Source of the DNA: Eupeodes corollae
Lineage: Eukaryota; Arthropoda; Insecta; Diptera; Syrphidae
NCBI RefSeq assembly: GCF_945859685.1
Contig: NW_026605681.1
Span: forward strand, 204,952 to 268,951
DNA length: 64,000 nucleotides
Direction: 5' to 3'
The position numbers were made by a program, and so were the translations under genes. The notes below the pieces were generated by a model. It searched no databases. It saw only the letters and a list, made by a program, of their open reading frames with translations, and was not told the DNA's origin. Of this stretch, positions 1-11,111 are shown piece after piece. Numbering within the stretch: position 1 is the stretch's first letter; each line of letters opens with the position of its first letter.

Positions 1-155
1 CTACAAGCCGACAGTGGTGGCCGACAAAAATGTACCATATACCAAAATGTAGGTAATGAATAGGCGCAACTTTTCCTAGAACATACCCCACCTCTATCTT
101 CATCACTTGACCTAATTACATGCTGTGGAACGAAATTTGTTCTACTAAAATCGTT
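1..155 (+). repeat. Reference monomer and its internal anatomy
   Basis: Numbering the monomer from ctacaagccg as 1: the GCCGAC hexamer occurs at 7-12 and 20-25 (13 bp apart); AAAATGTA occurs at 27-34 and 44-51; TTCCTAGAA is at 73-81; a pyrimidine-rich stretch covers about 86-108; TAATTA is at 113-118; GAACGA at 128-133 is the inverse of TCGTTC at 151-155 plus base 1 of the next unit. The consensus has 38 C and 26 G on this strand (41% GC). CpG sites are at 9, 22, 65, 131 and 152. Main variable sites are 42 (C/T), 53 (G/A), 96 (A/G), 132 (G/A), 136 (G/T), 141 (A/T) and 154 (T/A). No function for any of these is known to me. Confidence 0.9.
128..142. other. Palindrome in the type-2 monomer class (first instance)
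   Basis: This monomer reads GAACGAAATTTGTTC, a 15-bp dyad with 7-bp arms around a central A and one G-T wobble pair. In the many monomers with A at position 132 (for example near 1,831, 2,141 and 10,826) the dyad is perfect: GAACAAAATTTGTTC. The other major class reads GAACGAAAGTTGTAC and has two mismatches. The two substitutions separating the classes (136 G/T and 141 A/T) nearly always occur together. Very many monomers in the window carry the palindromic form. A role such as protein binding or cruciform formation is inference only. Confidence 0.75.
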
Positions 156-899
156 CTACAAGCCGACAGTGGTGGCCGACAAAAATGTACCATATACCAA
201 AATGTAGGTAATGAATAGGCGCAACTTTTCCTAGAACATACCCCACCTCTATCTTCAACCCTTGACCTAATTACATGCTGTGGAACGAAAGTTGTACTAC
301 TAAAATCGTTCTACAAGCCGACAGTGGTGGCCAACAAAAATGTACCATATATCAAAATGTAGATAATGAATAGGCGCAAGTTTTCCTAGAACATACCCCA
401 CCTCTATCTTCAACCCTTGACCTAATTACATGCTGTGGAACGAAATTTGTTCTACTAAAATCGTTCTACAAGCCGACAGTGGTGGCCGACAAAAATGTAC
501 CATATATCAAAATGTAGATAATGAATAGGCGCAACTTTTCCTAGAACATACCCCACCTCTATCTTCAACCCTTGACCTAATTACATGCTGTGGAACGAAA
601 TTTGTTCTACTAAAATCGTTCTACAAGCCGACAGTGGGGGCCGACAAAAATGTACCATATATCAAAATGTAGGTAATGAATAGGCGCAACTTTTCCTAGA
701 ACATACCCCACCTCTATCTTCACCCCTTGACCTAATTACATGCTGTTGAACGAAAGTTGTACTACTAAAATCAATCTACAAGCCGACAGTGGTGGCCGAC
801 AAAAATGTACCATTTACCAAAATGTAGGTAATGAATAGGCGCAACTTTTCCTAGAACATACCCCACCTCTGTCTTCAATCCTTGACCTAATTACATGCT

Positions 900-2440
900 G
901 TGGAACGAAAGTTGTAGTAGTAAAATCGTTCTACAAGCCGACAGTGGTGGCCGACAAAAATGTTCCATATATCAAAATGTAGATAGTGAATAGGCGCAAC
1001 TTTTCCTAGAACATACCCCACCTCTATCTTCAACCCTTGACCTAATTACATGCTGTGGAACGAAATTTGTTCTACTAAAATCGTTCTACAAGCCGACAGT
1101 GGTGGCCGACAAAAATGAACCATACACCAAAATGTAGGTAATGAATAGGCGCAACTTTTCCTAGAACATACCCCACCTCTGTCTTCAATCCTTGACCTAA
1201 TTACATGCTGTGGAACGAAAGTTGTACTACTAAAATCGTTCTACAAGCCGACAGTGGTGGCCGACAAAAATGTACTATATACCAAAATGTAGGTAATGAA
1301 TAGGCGCAACTTTTCCTAGAACATACCCCACCTCTATCTTCAATCCTTGACCTAATTACATGCTGTGGAACTAAAGTTGTACTACTAAAATCGTTTTACA
1401 AGCTGACATTCGTGGCCGACAAAAATGTACCATATATCAAAATGTAGATAATGAATAGGCGCAACTTTTCCTAGAACATACCCCACCTCTATCTTCAACC
1501 CTTGACCTAATTACATGCTGTGGAACGAAATTTGTTCTACTAAAATCGTTCTACAAGCCGACAGTGGTGGCCGACAAAAATGTACCATATACAAAAATGT
1601 AGGTAATGAATAGGCGCAACTTTTCCTAGAACATACCCCACCTCTATCTTCAACCCTTGACCTAATTACATGCTGTGGAACGAAAGTTGTACTACTAAAA
1701 TCGTTCTACAAGCCGACAGTGGTGGCCGACAAAAATGTACCATATACCAAAATGTAGGTAATGAATAGGCGCAACTTTTCCTAGAACATACCCCACCTCT
1801 TTCTTCAACCCTTGACCTTATTACATGCTGTGGAACAAAATTTGTTCTACTAAAATCGTTCTACAAGCCGACAGTGGTGGCCGACAAAAATGTACCATAT
1901 ATCAAAATGTAGATAATGAATAGGCGCAACTTTTCTTAGAACATACCCCACCTCTGTCTTCAACCCTTGACCTAATTACATGCTGTGGAACGAAAGTTGG
2001 ACTACTAAAATCGTTCTACAAGCCGACAGTGGTGGCCGACAAAAATGTACCATATATCAAAATGTAGATAATGAATAGGCGCAACTTTTCCTAGAACATA
2101 CCCCACCTCTATCTTCAACCCTTGACCCAATTACATGCTGTGGAACAAAATTTGTTCTACTAAAATCGATCTACAAGCCGACAGTGGTGGCCGACAAAAA
2201 TGTACCATATACCAAAATGTAGGTAATGAATAGGCGCAACTTTTCCTAGAACATACCCCACCTCTATCTTCAACCCTTGACCTAATTACATGCTGTGGAA
2301 CGAAAGTTGTACTACTAAAATCGTTCTACAAGCCGACAGTGGTGGCCGACAAAAATGTACCATATATCAAAATGTAGATAATGAATAGGCGCAACTTTTC
2401 CTAGAACATACCCCACCTCTATCTTCAACCCTTGACCTAA
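900..2440. repeat. Long-range duplicated segment, copy 1
   Basis: About ten monomers whose private variants recur in the same order 8,680 bp (exactly 56 monomers) downstream. Tracers are gttgtagtag at 911 and 9,591, gttgg at 1,996 and 10,676, and cttgacccaa at 2,121 and 10,801. The copies differ by only a few bases, for example agctgacatt here near 1,400 against agccgacagt near 10,080. Part of the segment appears a third time at about 16,430-17,640, 15,035 bp (97 monomers) downstream. No gene. Confidence 0.88.
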
Positions 2441-2520
2441 TTACATGCTGTGGAAAGAAAGTTGTACTACTAAAATCGTTCTACAAGCCGACAGTGGTGG
2501 CCGACAAAAATGTACCATAC

Positions 2521-3760
2521 ATCAAAATGTAGATAATGAATAGGCGCAAGTTTTCCTAGAACATACCCCACCTCTATCTTCAACCCTTGACCTAATTACA
2601 TGCTGTGGAACGAAATTTGTTCTACTAAAATCGTTCTACAAGCCGACAGTGGTGGCCGACAAAAATGTACCATATATCAAAATGTAGATAATGAATAGGC
2701 GCAACTTTTCCTAGAACATACCCCACCTCTATCTTCAACCCTTGACCTAATTACATGCTGTGGAACGAAATTTGTTCTACTAAAATCGTTCTACAAGCCG
2801 ACAGTGGTGGCCGACAAAAATGTACCATATACCAAAATGTAGGTAATGAATAGGCGCAACTTTTCCTAGAACATACCCCACCTCTATCTTCACCCCTTGA
2901 CCTAATTACATGCTGTTGAACGAAAGTTGTACTACTAAAATCAATCTACAAGCCGACAGTGGTGGCCGACAAAAATGTACCATTTACCAAAATGTAGGTA
3001 ATGAATAGGCGCAACTTTTCCTAGAACATACCCCACCTCTGTCTTCAACCCTTGACCTAATTACATGCTGTGGAACGAAAGTTGTACAACTAAAATCGTT
3101 CTACAAGCCGACAGTGGTGGCCGACAAAAATGTACCATATATCAAAATGTAGATAATGAATAGGCGCAAGTTTTCCTAGAACATACCCCACCTCTATCTT
3201 CAACCCTTGACCTAATTACATGCTGTGGAACGAAATTTGTTCTACTAAAATCGTTCTACAAGCCGACAGTGGTGGCCGACAAAAATGTACCATATATCAA
3301 AATGTAGATAATGAATAGGCGCAACTTTTCCTAGAACATACCCCACCTCTATCTTCAACCCTTGACCTAATTACATGCTGTGGAACGAAATTTGTTCTAC
3401 TAAAATCGTTCTACAAGCCGACAGTGGCGGCCGACAAAAATGTACCATATATCAAAATGTAGGTAATGAATAGGCGCAACTTTTCCTAGAACATACCCCA
3501 CCTCTATCTTCACCCCTTGACCTAATTACATGCTGTTGAACGAAAGTTGTACTACTAAAATCAATCTACAAGCCGACAGTGGTGGCCGACAAAAATGTAC
3601 CATTTACCAAAATGTAGGTAATGAATAGGCGCAACTTTTCCTAGAACATACCCCACCTCTGTCTTCAATCCTTGACCTAATTACATGCTGTGGAACGAAA
3701 GTTGTACTACTAAAATCGTTCTACAAGCCGACAGTGGTGGCCGACAAAAATGTACCATAT
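2521..3760. repeat. Two tandem copies of a 4-monomer (620-bp) module
   Basis: The module marked by gcaag, caccccttga, gctgttgaacg and tcaatctac occurs at 2,521-3,140 and again at 3,141-3,760. Caccccttga lies at 2,891 and 3,511, exactly 620 bp apart. Differences are few, for example gttgtacaac at about 3,081 against gttgtagtag or gttgtactac elsewhere. A three-monomer version, with caccccttga 215 rather than 370 bp after the gcaag monomer start, occurs at about 5,776, 8,101 and 15,541. Module size therefore varies by whole monomers. Confidence 0.85.
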
Positions 3761-4015
3761 ATCAAAATGTAGATAATGATTAGGCGCAACTTTTCCTTAA
3801 ACATACCCCACCTCTATCTTCTTTAATTGACCTAATTACATGCTGTGGAACAAAATGTGTTCTACTAAAATCGATCAACAAGCCGACAGTGGTGGCCGAC
3901 AAAAATGTACCATATACCAAAATGTAGGTAATGAATAGGCGCAACTTTTCCTAGAACATACCCCACCTCTATCTTCATCCCTTGACCTAATTACATGCTG
4001 TGGAACGAAATTTGT

Positions 4016-6340
4016 TCTACTAAAATCGTTCTACAAGCCGACAGTGGTGGCCGACAAAAATGTACCATATACCAAAATGTAGGTAATGAATAGGCGCAAC
4101 TTTTCCTAGAACATACCCCACCTCTATCTTCAACCCTTGACCTAATTACATGCTGTGGAACGAAAGTTGTACTACTAAAATCGTTCTACAAGCCGACAGT
4201 GGTGGCTGACAAAAATGTACCATATATCAAAATGTAGATAATGAATAGGCGCAACTTTTCCTAGAACATACCCTACCTCTATCTTCATTCCTTGACCTAA
4301 TTACATGCTGTGGAACAAAATTTGTTCTACTAAAATCGTTCTACAAGCCGACAGTGGTGGCTGACAAAAATGTGCCATATACCAAAATGTAGGTAATGAA
4401 TAGGCGCAACTTTTCCTAGAACATACCCCACCTCTATCTTCAACCCTTGACCTAATTACATGCTATGGAACGAAAGTTGTACTACTAAAATCGTTCTACA
4501 AGCCGACAGTGGTGGCCGACAAAAATGAACCATATACCAAAATGTAGATAATGAATAGGCGCAACTTTTCCTAGAACATACCCCACCTCTATCTTCAACC
4601 CTTGACCTAATTACATGCTGTGGAAAGAAAATTGTACTACTAAAATCGTTCTACAAGCCGACAGTGGTGGCCGACAAAAATGTACCATATATCAAAATGT
4701 AGATAATGAATAGGCGCAAGTTTTCCTAGAACATACCCCACCTCTATCTTCAACCCTTGACCTAATTACATGCTGTGGAACGAAATTTGTTCTACTAAAA
4801 TCGTTCTACAAGCCGACAGTGGTGGCCGACAAAAATGTACCATATATCAAAATGTAGATAATGAATAGGCGCAACTTTTCCTAGAACATACCCCACCTCT
4901 ATCTTCAACCCTTGACCTAATTACATGCTGTGGAACGAAATTTGTTCTACTAAAATCGTTCTACAAGCCGACAGTGGTGGCCGACAAAAATGTACCATAT
5001 ATCAAAATGTAGGTAATGAATAGGCGCAACTTTTCCTGGAACATACCCCACCTCTATCTTCACCCCTTGACCTAATTACATGCTGTTGAACGAAAGTTGT
5101 ACTACTAAAATCAATCTACAAGCCGACAGTGGTGGCCGACAAAAATGTACCATTTACCAAAATGTAGGTAATGAATAGGCGCAACTTTTCCTAGAACATA
5201 CCCCACCTCTGTCTTCAATCCTTGACCTAATTACATGCTGTGGAACGAAAGTTGTAATACTAAAATCGTTCTACAAGCCGACAGTGGTGGCCGACAAAAA
5301 TGTACCATATATCAAAATGTAGATAATGATTAGGCGCAACTTTTCCTAAAACATACCCCACCTCTATCTTCTTTAATTGACCTAATTACATGCTGTGGAA
5401 CAAAATGTGTTCTACTAAAATCGATCTACAAGCCGACAGTGGTGGCCGACAAAAATGTACCATATACCAAAATGTAGGTAATGAATAGGCGCAACTTTTC
5501 CTAGAACATACCCCACCTCTATCTTCATCCCTTGACCTAATTACATGCTGTGGAACGAAATTTGTTCTACTAAAATCGTTCTACAAGCCGACAGTGGTGG
5601 CCGACAAAAATGTACCATATACCAAAATGTAGGTAATGAATAGGCGCAACTTTTCCTAGAACATACCCCACCTCTATCTTCAACCCTTGACCTAATTACA
5701 TGCTGTGGAACGAAAGTTGTACTACTAAAATCGTTCTACAAGCCGACAGTGGTGGCCGACAAAAATGTACCATATATCAAAATGTAGATAATGAATAGGC
5801 GCAAGTTTTCTTAGAACATACCCCACCTCTATCTTCAACCCTTGACCTAATTACATGCTGTGGAACGAAATTTGTTCTACTAAAATCGTTCTACAAGCCG
5901 ACAGTGGTGGCCGACAAAAATGTACCATATATCAAAATGTAGGTAATGAATAGGCGCAACTTTTCTTAGAACATACCCCACCTCTATCTTCACCCCTTGA
6001 CCTAATTACATGCTGTTGAACGAAAGTTGTACTACTAAAATCAATCTACAAGCCGACAGTGGTGGCCGACAAAAATGTACCATTTACCAAAATGTAGGTA
6101 ATGAATAGGCGCAACTTTTCCTAGAATATACCCCACCTCTGTCTTCAATCCTTGACCTAATTACATGCTGTGGAACGAAAGTTGTACTACTAAAATCGTT
6201 CTACAAGCCGACAGTGGTGGCCGACAAAAATGTACCATATATCAAAATGTAGATAATGATTAGGCGCAACTTTTCCTAAAACATACCCCACCTCTATCTT
6301 CTTTAATTGACCTAATTACATGCTGTGGAACAAAATGTGT
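4016..6340. repeat. 15-monomer HOR (2,325 bp), copy 1
   Basis: First copy of a 15-monomer higher-order repeat. Tracers that recur exactly 2,325 bp later include ccctacctct at 4,271, tgctatggaa at 4,461, ctgga for ctaga at 5,036 and ctttaattga at 5,371. The left edge is placed near 4,016 because the flank just before it continues a different monomer order (ctttaattga to ccctacctct is 450 bp here against 295 bp in the next copies). The unit contains one four-monomer and one three-monomer module. No gene. Confidence 0.88.
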
Positions 6341-8665
6341 TCTACTAAAATCGTTCTACAAGCCGACAGTGGTGGCCGACAAAAATGTACCATATACCAA
6401 AATGTAGGTAATGAATAGGCGCAACTTTTCCTAGAACATACCCCACCTCTATCTTCAACCCTTGACCTAATTACATGCTGTGGAACGAAAGTTGTACTAC
6501 TAAAATCGTTCTACAAGCCGACAGTGGTGGCTGACAAAAATGTACCATATATCAAAATGTAGATAATGAATAGGCGCAACTTTTCCTAGAACATACCCTA
6601 CCTCTATCTTCATTCCTTGACCTAATTACATGCTGTGGAACAAAATTTGTTCTACTAAAATCGTTCTACAAGCCGACAGTGGTGGCTGACAAAAATGTGC
6701 CATATACCAAAATGTAGGTAATGAATAGGCGCAACTTTTCCTAGAACATACCCCACCTCTATCTTCAACCCTTGACCTAATTACATGCTATGGAACGAAA
6801 GTTGTACTACTAAAATCGTTCTACAAGCCGACAGTGGTGGCCGACAAAAATGAACCATATACCAAAATGTAGATAATGAATAGGCGCAACTTTTCCTAGA
6901 ACATACCCCACCTCTATCTTCAACCCTTGACCTAATTACATGCTGTGGAAAGAAAATTGTACTACTAAAATCGTTCTACAAGCCGACAGTGGTGGCCGAC
7001 AAAAATGTACCATATATCAAAATGTAGATAATGAATAGGCGCAAGTTTTCCTAGAACATACCCCACCTCTATCTTCAACCCTTGACCTAATTACATGCTG
7101 TGGAACGAAATTTGTTCTACTAAAATCGTTCTACAAGCCGACAGTGGTGGCCGACAAAAATGTACCATATATCAAAATGTAGATAATGAATAGGCGCAAC
7201 TTTTCCTAGAACATACCCCACCTCTATCTTCAACCCTTGACCTAATTACATGCTGTGGAACGAAATTTGTTCTACTAAAATCGTTCTACAAGCCGACAGT
7301 GGTGGCCGACAAAAATGTACCATATATCAAAATGTAGGTAATGAATAGGCGCAACTTTTCCTGGAACATACCCCACCTCTATCTTCACCCCTTGACCTAA
7401 TTACATGCTGTTGAACGAAAGTTGTACTACTAAAATCAATCTACAAGCCGACAGTGGTGGCCGACAAAAATGTACCATTTACCAAAATGTAGGTAATGAA
7501 TAGGCGCAACTTTTCCTAGAACATACCCCACCTCTGTCTTCAATCCTTGACCTAATTACATGCTGTGGAACGAAAGTTGTAATACTAAAATCGTTCTACA
7601 AGCCGACAGTGGTGGCCGACAAAAATGTACCATATATCAAAATGTAGATAATGATTAGGCGCAACTTTTCCTAAAACATACCCCACCTCTATCTTCTTTA
7701 ATTGACCTAATTACATGCTGTGGAACAAAATGTGTTCTACTAAAATCGATCTACAAGCCGACAGTGGTGGCCGACAAAAATGTACCATATACCAAAATGT
7801 AGGTAATGAATAGGCGCAACTTTTCCTAGAACATACCCCACCTCTATCTTCATCCCTTGACCTAATTACATGCTGTGGAACGAAATTTGTTCTACTAAAA
7901 TCGTTCTACAAGCCGACAGTGGTGGCCGACAAAAATGTACCATATACCAAAATGTAGGTAATGAATAGGCGCAACTTTTCCTAGAACATACCCCACCTCT
8001 ATCTTCAACCCTTGACCTAATTACATGCTGTGGAACGAAAGTTGTACTACTAAAATCGTTCTACAAGCCGACAGTGGTGGCCGACAAAAATGTACCATAT
8101 ATCAAAATGTAGATAATGAATAGGCGCAAGTTTTCTTAGAACATACCCCACCTCTATCTTCAACCCTTGACCTAATTACATGCTGTGGAACGAAATTTGT
8201 TCTACTAAAATCGTTCTACAAGCCGACAGTGGTGGCCGACAAAAATGTACCATATATCAAAATGTAGGTAATGAATAGGCGCAACTTTTCTTAGAACATA
8301 CCCCACCTCTATCTTCACCCCTTGACCTAATTACATGCTGTTGAACGAAAGTTGTACTACTAAAATCAATCTACAAGCCGACAGTGGTGGCCGACAAAAA
8401 TGTACCATTTACCAAAATGTAGGTAATGAATAGGCGCAACTTTTCCTAGAACATACCCCACCTCTGTCTTCAATCCTTGACCTAATTACATGCTGTGGAA
8501 CGAAAGTTGTACTACTAAAATCGTTCTACAAGCCGACAGTGGTGGCCGACAAAAATGTACCATATATCAAAATGTAGATAATGATTAGGCGCAACTTTTC
8601 CTAAAACATACCCCACCTCTATCTTCTTTAATTGACCTAATTACATGCTGTGGAACAAAATGTGT
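6341..8665. repeat. 15-monomer HOR (2,325 bp), copy 2
   Basis: Second copy in direct tandem: ccctacctct at 6,596, tgctatggaa at 6,786, ctgga at 7,361 and ctttaattga at 7,696. The start is marked by a hybrid monomer near 6,331-6,350, in which caaaatgtgt is followed by tcgttctac; in the other instances at 5,401 and 8,656 it is followed by tcgatctac. This is the expected trace of the crossover that joined the two copies. Confidence 0.87.
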
Positions 8666-9180
8666 TCTACTAAAATCGATCTACAAGCCGACAGTGGTGG
8701 CCGACAAAAATGTACCATATACCAAAATGTAGGTAATGAATAGGCGCAACTTTTCCTAGAACATACCCCACCTCTATCTTCAACCCTTGACCTAATTACA
8801 TGCTGTGGAACGAAAGTTGTACTACTAAAATCGTTCTACAAGCCGACAGTGGTGGGTGACAAAAATGTACCATATATCAAAATGTAGATAATGAATAGGC
8901 GCAACTTTTCCTAGAACATACCCTACCTCTATCTTCATTCCTTGACCTAATTACATGCTGTGGAACAAAATTTGTTCTACTAAAATCGTTCTACAAGCCG
9001 ACAGTGGTGGCTGACAAAAATGTGCCATATACCAAAATGTAGGTAATGAATAGGCGCAACTTTTCCTAGAACATACCCCACCTCTATCTTCAACCCTTGA
9101 CCTAATTACATGCTATGGAACGAAAGTTGTACTACTAAAATCGTTCTACAAGCCGACGGTGGTGGCCGACAAAAATGAAC
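8666..9180. repeat. 15-monomer HOR, partial third copy
   Basis: The 15-monomer order continues with ccctacctct at 8,921 and tgctatggaa at 9,111, both 2,325 bp after copy 2. One private change is seen (ggtgggtgac near 8,853 against ggtggctgac). After about 9,180 the variants no longer match (gacggt and aggtaatg replace gacagt and agataatg), so this copy ends after roughly 3.3 monomers. Recombination with another segment probably cut it short. Confidence 0.82.
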
Positions 9181-10390
9181 CATATACCAAAATGTAGGTA
9201 ATGAATAGGCGCAACTTTTCCTAGAACATACCCTACCTCTATCTTCAACCCTTGACCTAATTACATGCTGTGGAACGAAAGTTGTACTACTAAAATCGTT
9301 ATACAAGCCGACAGTGGTGGCCGACAAAAATGTCTCATATATCAAAATGTAGATAATGAATAGGCGCAACTTTTCCTAGCACATACCCCACCTCTGTCTT
9401 CAATCCTTGACCTAATTACATGCTGTGGAACGAAAGTTGTACTACTAAAATCGTTCTACAAACCGACAGTGGTGGCCGCCAAAAATGTACCATATACCAA
9501 AATGTAGGTAATGAATAGGCGCAACTTTTCCTAGAACATACCCTACCTCTTTCTTCAACCCTTGACCTAATTACATGCTGTGGAACGAAAGTTGTAGTAG
9601 TAAAATCGTTCTACAAGCCGACAGTGGTGGCCGACAAAAATGTACCATATATCAAAATGTAGATAGTGAATAGGCGCAACTTTTCCTAGAACATACCCCA
9701 CCTCTATCTTCAACCCTTGACCTAATTACATGCTGTGGAACGAAATTTGTTCTACTAAAATCGTTCTACAAGCCGACAGTGGTGGCCGACAAAAATGAAC
9801 CATACACCAAAATGTAGGTAATGAATAGGCGCAACTTTTCCTAGAACATACCCCACCTCTGTCTTCAATCCTTGACCTAATTACATGCTGTGGAACGAAA
9901 GTTGTACTACTAAAATCGTTCTACAAGCCGACAGTGGTGGCCGACAAAAATGTACTATATATCAAAATGTAGGTAATGAATAGGCGCAACTTTTCCTAGA
10001 ACATACCCCACCTCTATCTTCAATCCTTGACCTAATTACATGCTGTGGAACTAAAGTTGTACTACTAAAATCGTTTTACAAGCCGACAGTCGTGGCCGAC
10101 AAAAATGTACCATATATCAAAATGTAGATAATGAATAGGCGCAACTTTTCCTAGAACATACCCCACCTCTATCTTCAACCCTTGACCTAATTACATGCTG
10201 TGGAACGAAATTTGTTCTACTAAAATCGTTCTACAAGCCGACAGTGGTGGCCGACAAAAATGTACCATATACAAAAATGTAGGTAATGAATAGGCGCAAC
10301 TTTTCCTAGAACATACCCCACCTCTATCTTCAACCCTTGACCTAATTACATGCTGTGGAACGAAAGTTGTACTACTAAAATCGTTCTACA
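9106..10390. repeat. Segment duplicated 27 monomers downstream
   Basis: Eight to nine monomers with private variants gacggt near 9,157, atacaag at 9,301, tgtctc near 9,331, ggccgcc near 9,477 and gttgtagtag at 9,591. The same series occurs from 13,291, exactly 4,185 bp (27 monomers) later, and part of it also from 11,850. From 9,580 onward this stretch is also the second copy of the segment at 900-2,440. The open frame on the minus strand at 9,106-9,369 exists only because the usual minus-strand stop at monomer bases 1-3 is lost at 9,301; it is not a gene. Confidence 0.85.
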
Positions 10391-11111
10391 AGCCGACAGT
10401 GGTGGCCGACAAAAATGTACCATATACCAAAATGTAGGTAATGAATAGGCGCAACTTTTCCTAGAACATACCCCACCTCTTTCTTCAACCCTTGACCTTA
10501 TTACATGCTGTGGAACAAAATTTGTTCTACTAAAATCGTTCTACAAGCCGACAGTGGTGGCCGACAAAAATGTACCATATATCAAAATGTAGATAATGAA
10601 TAGGCGCAACTTTTCTTAGAACATACCCCACCTCTGTCTTCAACCCTTGACCTAATTACATGCTGTGGAACGAAAGTTGGACTACTAAAATCGTTCTACA
10701 AGCCGACAGTGGTGGCCGACAAAAATGTACCATATATCAAAATGTAGATAATGAATAGGCGCAACTTTTCCTAGAACATACCCCACCTCTATCTTCAACC
10801 CTTGACCCAATTACATGCTGTGGAACAAAATTTGTTCTACTAAAATCGATCTACAAGCCGACAGTGGTGGCCGACAAAAATGTACCATAAACCAAAATGT
10901 AGGTAATGAATAGGCGCAACTTTTCCTAGAACATACCCCACCTCTATCTTCAACCCTTGACCTAATTACATGCTGTGGAACGAAAGTTGTACTACTAAAA
11001 TCGTTCTACAAGCCGACAGTGGTGGCCGACAAAAATGTACCATATATCAAAATGTAGATAATGAATAGGCGCAACTTTTCCTAGAACATACCCCACCTCT
11101 ATCTTCAACCC
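9580..11111. repeat. Long-range duplicated segment, copy 2
   Basis: Offset copy, by 8,680 bp (56 monomers), of 900-2,440. Shared tracers are gttgtagtag at 9,591, gttgg at 10,676 and cttgacccaa at 10,801. It ends where the sequence switches at 11,112 into the gctgttgaacg monomer that begins the 1,441-bp tandem duplication. No length changes are seen inside it. Confidence 0.87.

Larger units (their letters stand above)
1..970. repeat. Opening monomers with first 4-monomer module
   Basis: Six 155-bp monomers in perfect register. From about 351 to 970 they form a four-monomer module recognised by ordered private variants: gcaag for gcaac at about 375; caccccttga at 721; gctgttgaacg in place of gctgtgg near 742; and tcaatctac for tcgttctac near 771. 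The same ordered set recurs at 2,521, 3,141, 4,691 and 7,016. The first 350 bp are ordinary monomers without a module signature, one carrying a CpG transition (ccaac) at 331. No gene. Confidence 0.85.

Noticed and set aside
27..51. Shorter ancestral period inside the monomer (AAAATGTA twice, GCCGAC twice)
   Set aside because: The spacings (17 and 13 bp) disagree and do not extend through the monomer, so an ancestral short repeat is not supported.
121..142. CENP-B box on the minus strand (TTTCGTTCCACAGC)
   Set aside because: The TTCG and the following A of the core fit, but the CGGG part reads GCAT, so only five of nine essential bases agree.
128..142. Glucocorticoid-type response element in GAACAAAATTTGTTC
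   Set aside because: The half sites resemble it, but they are separated by five bases rather than the required three.
1..155. Identity with rice CentO or maize CentC centromere repeats
   Set aside because: Only the length agrees. I cannot align the sequence with those satellites as remembered; a database search would settle it.
1..155. Tandem 5S rRNA, tRNA or other Pol III gene cluster
   Set aside because: No A-box/B-box pair, cloverleaf or recognisable 5S internal promoter in the monomer on either strand.
9106..9369. 87-codon minus-strand open frame, identical at 11,850 and 13,291 and similar elsewhere, as a conserved small protein family
   Set aside because: Identity reflects duplicated satellite DNA. 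The frame exists only through loss of the minus-strand stop at 9,301, spans more than one monomer in shifting frame, and has no upstream signals.
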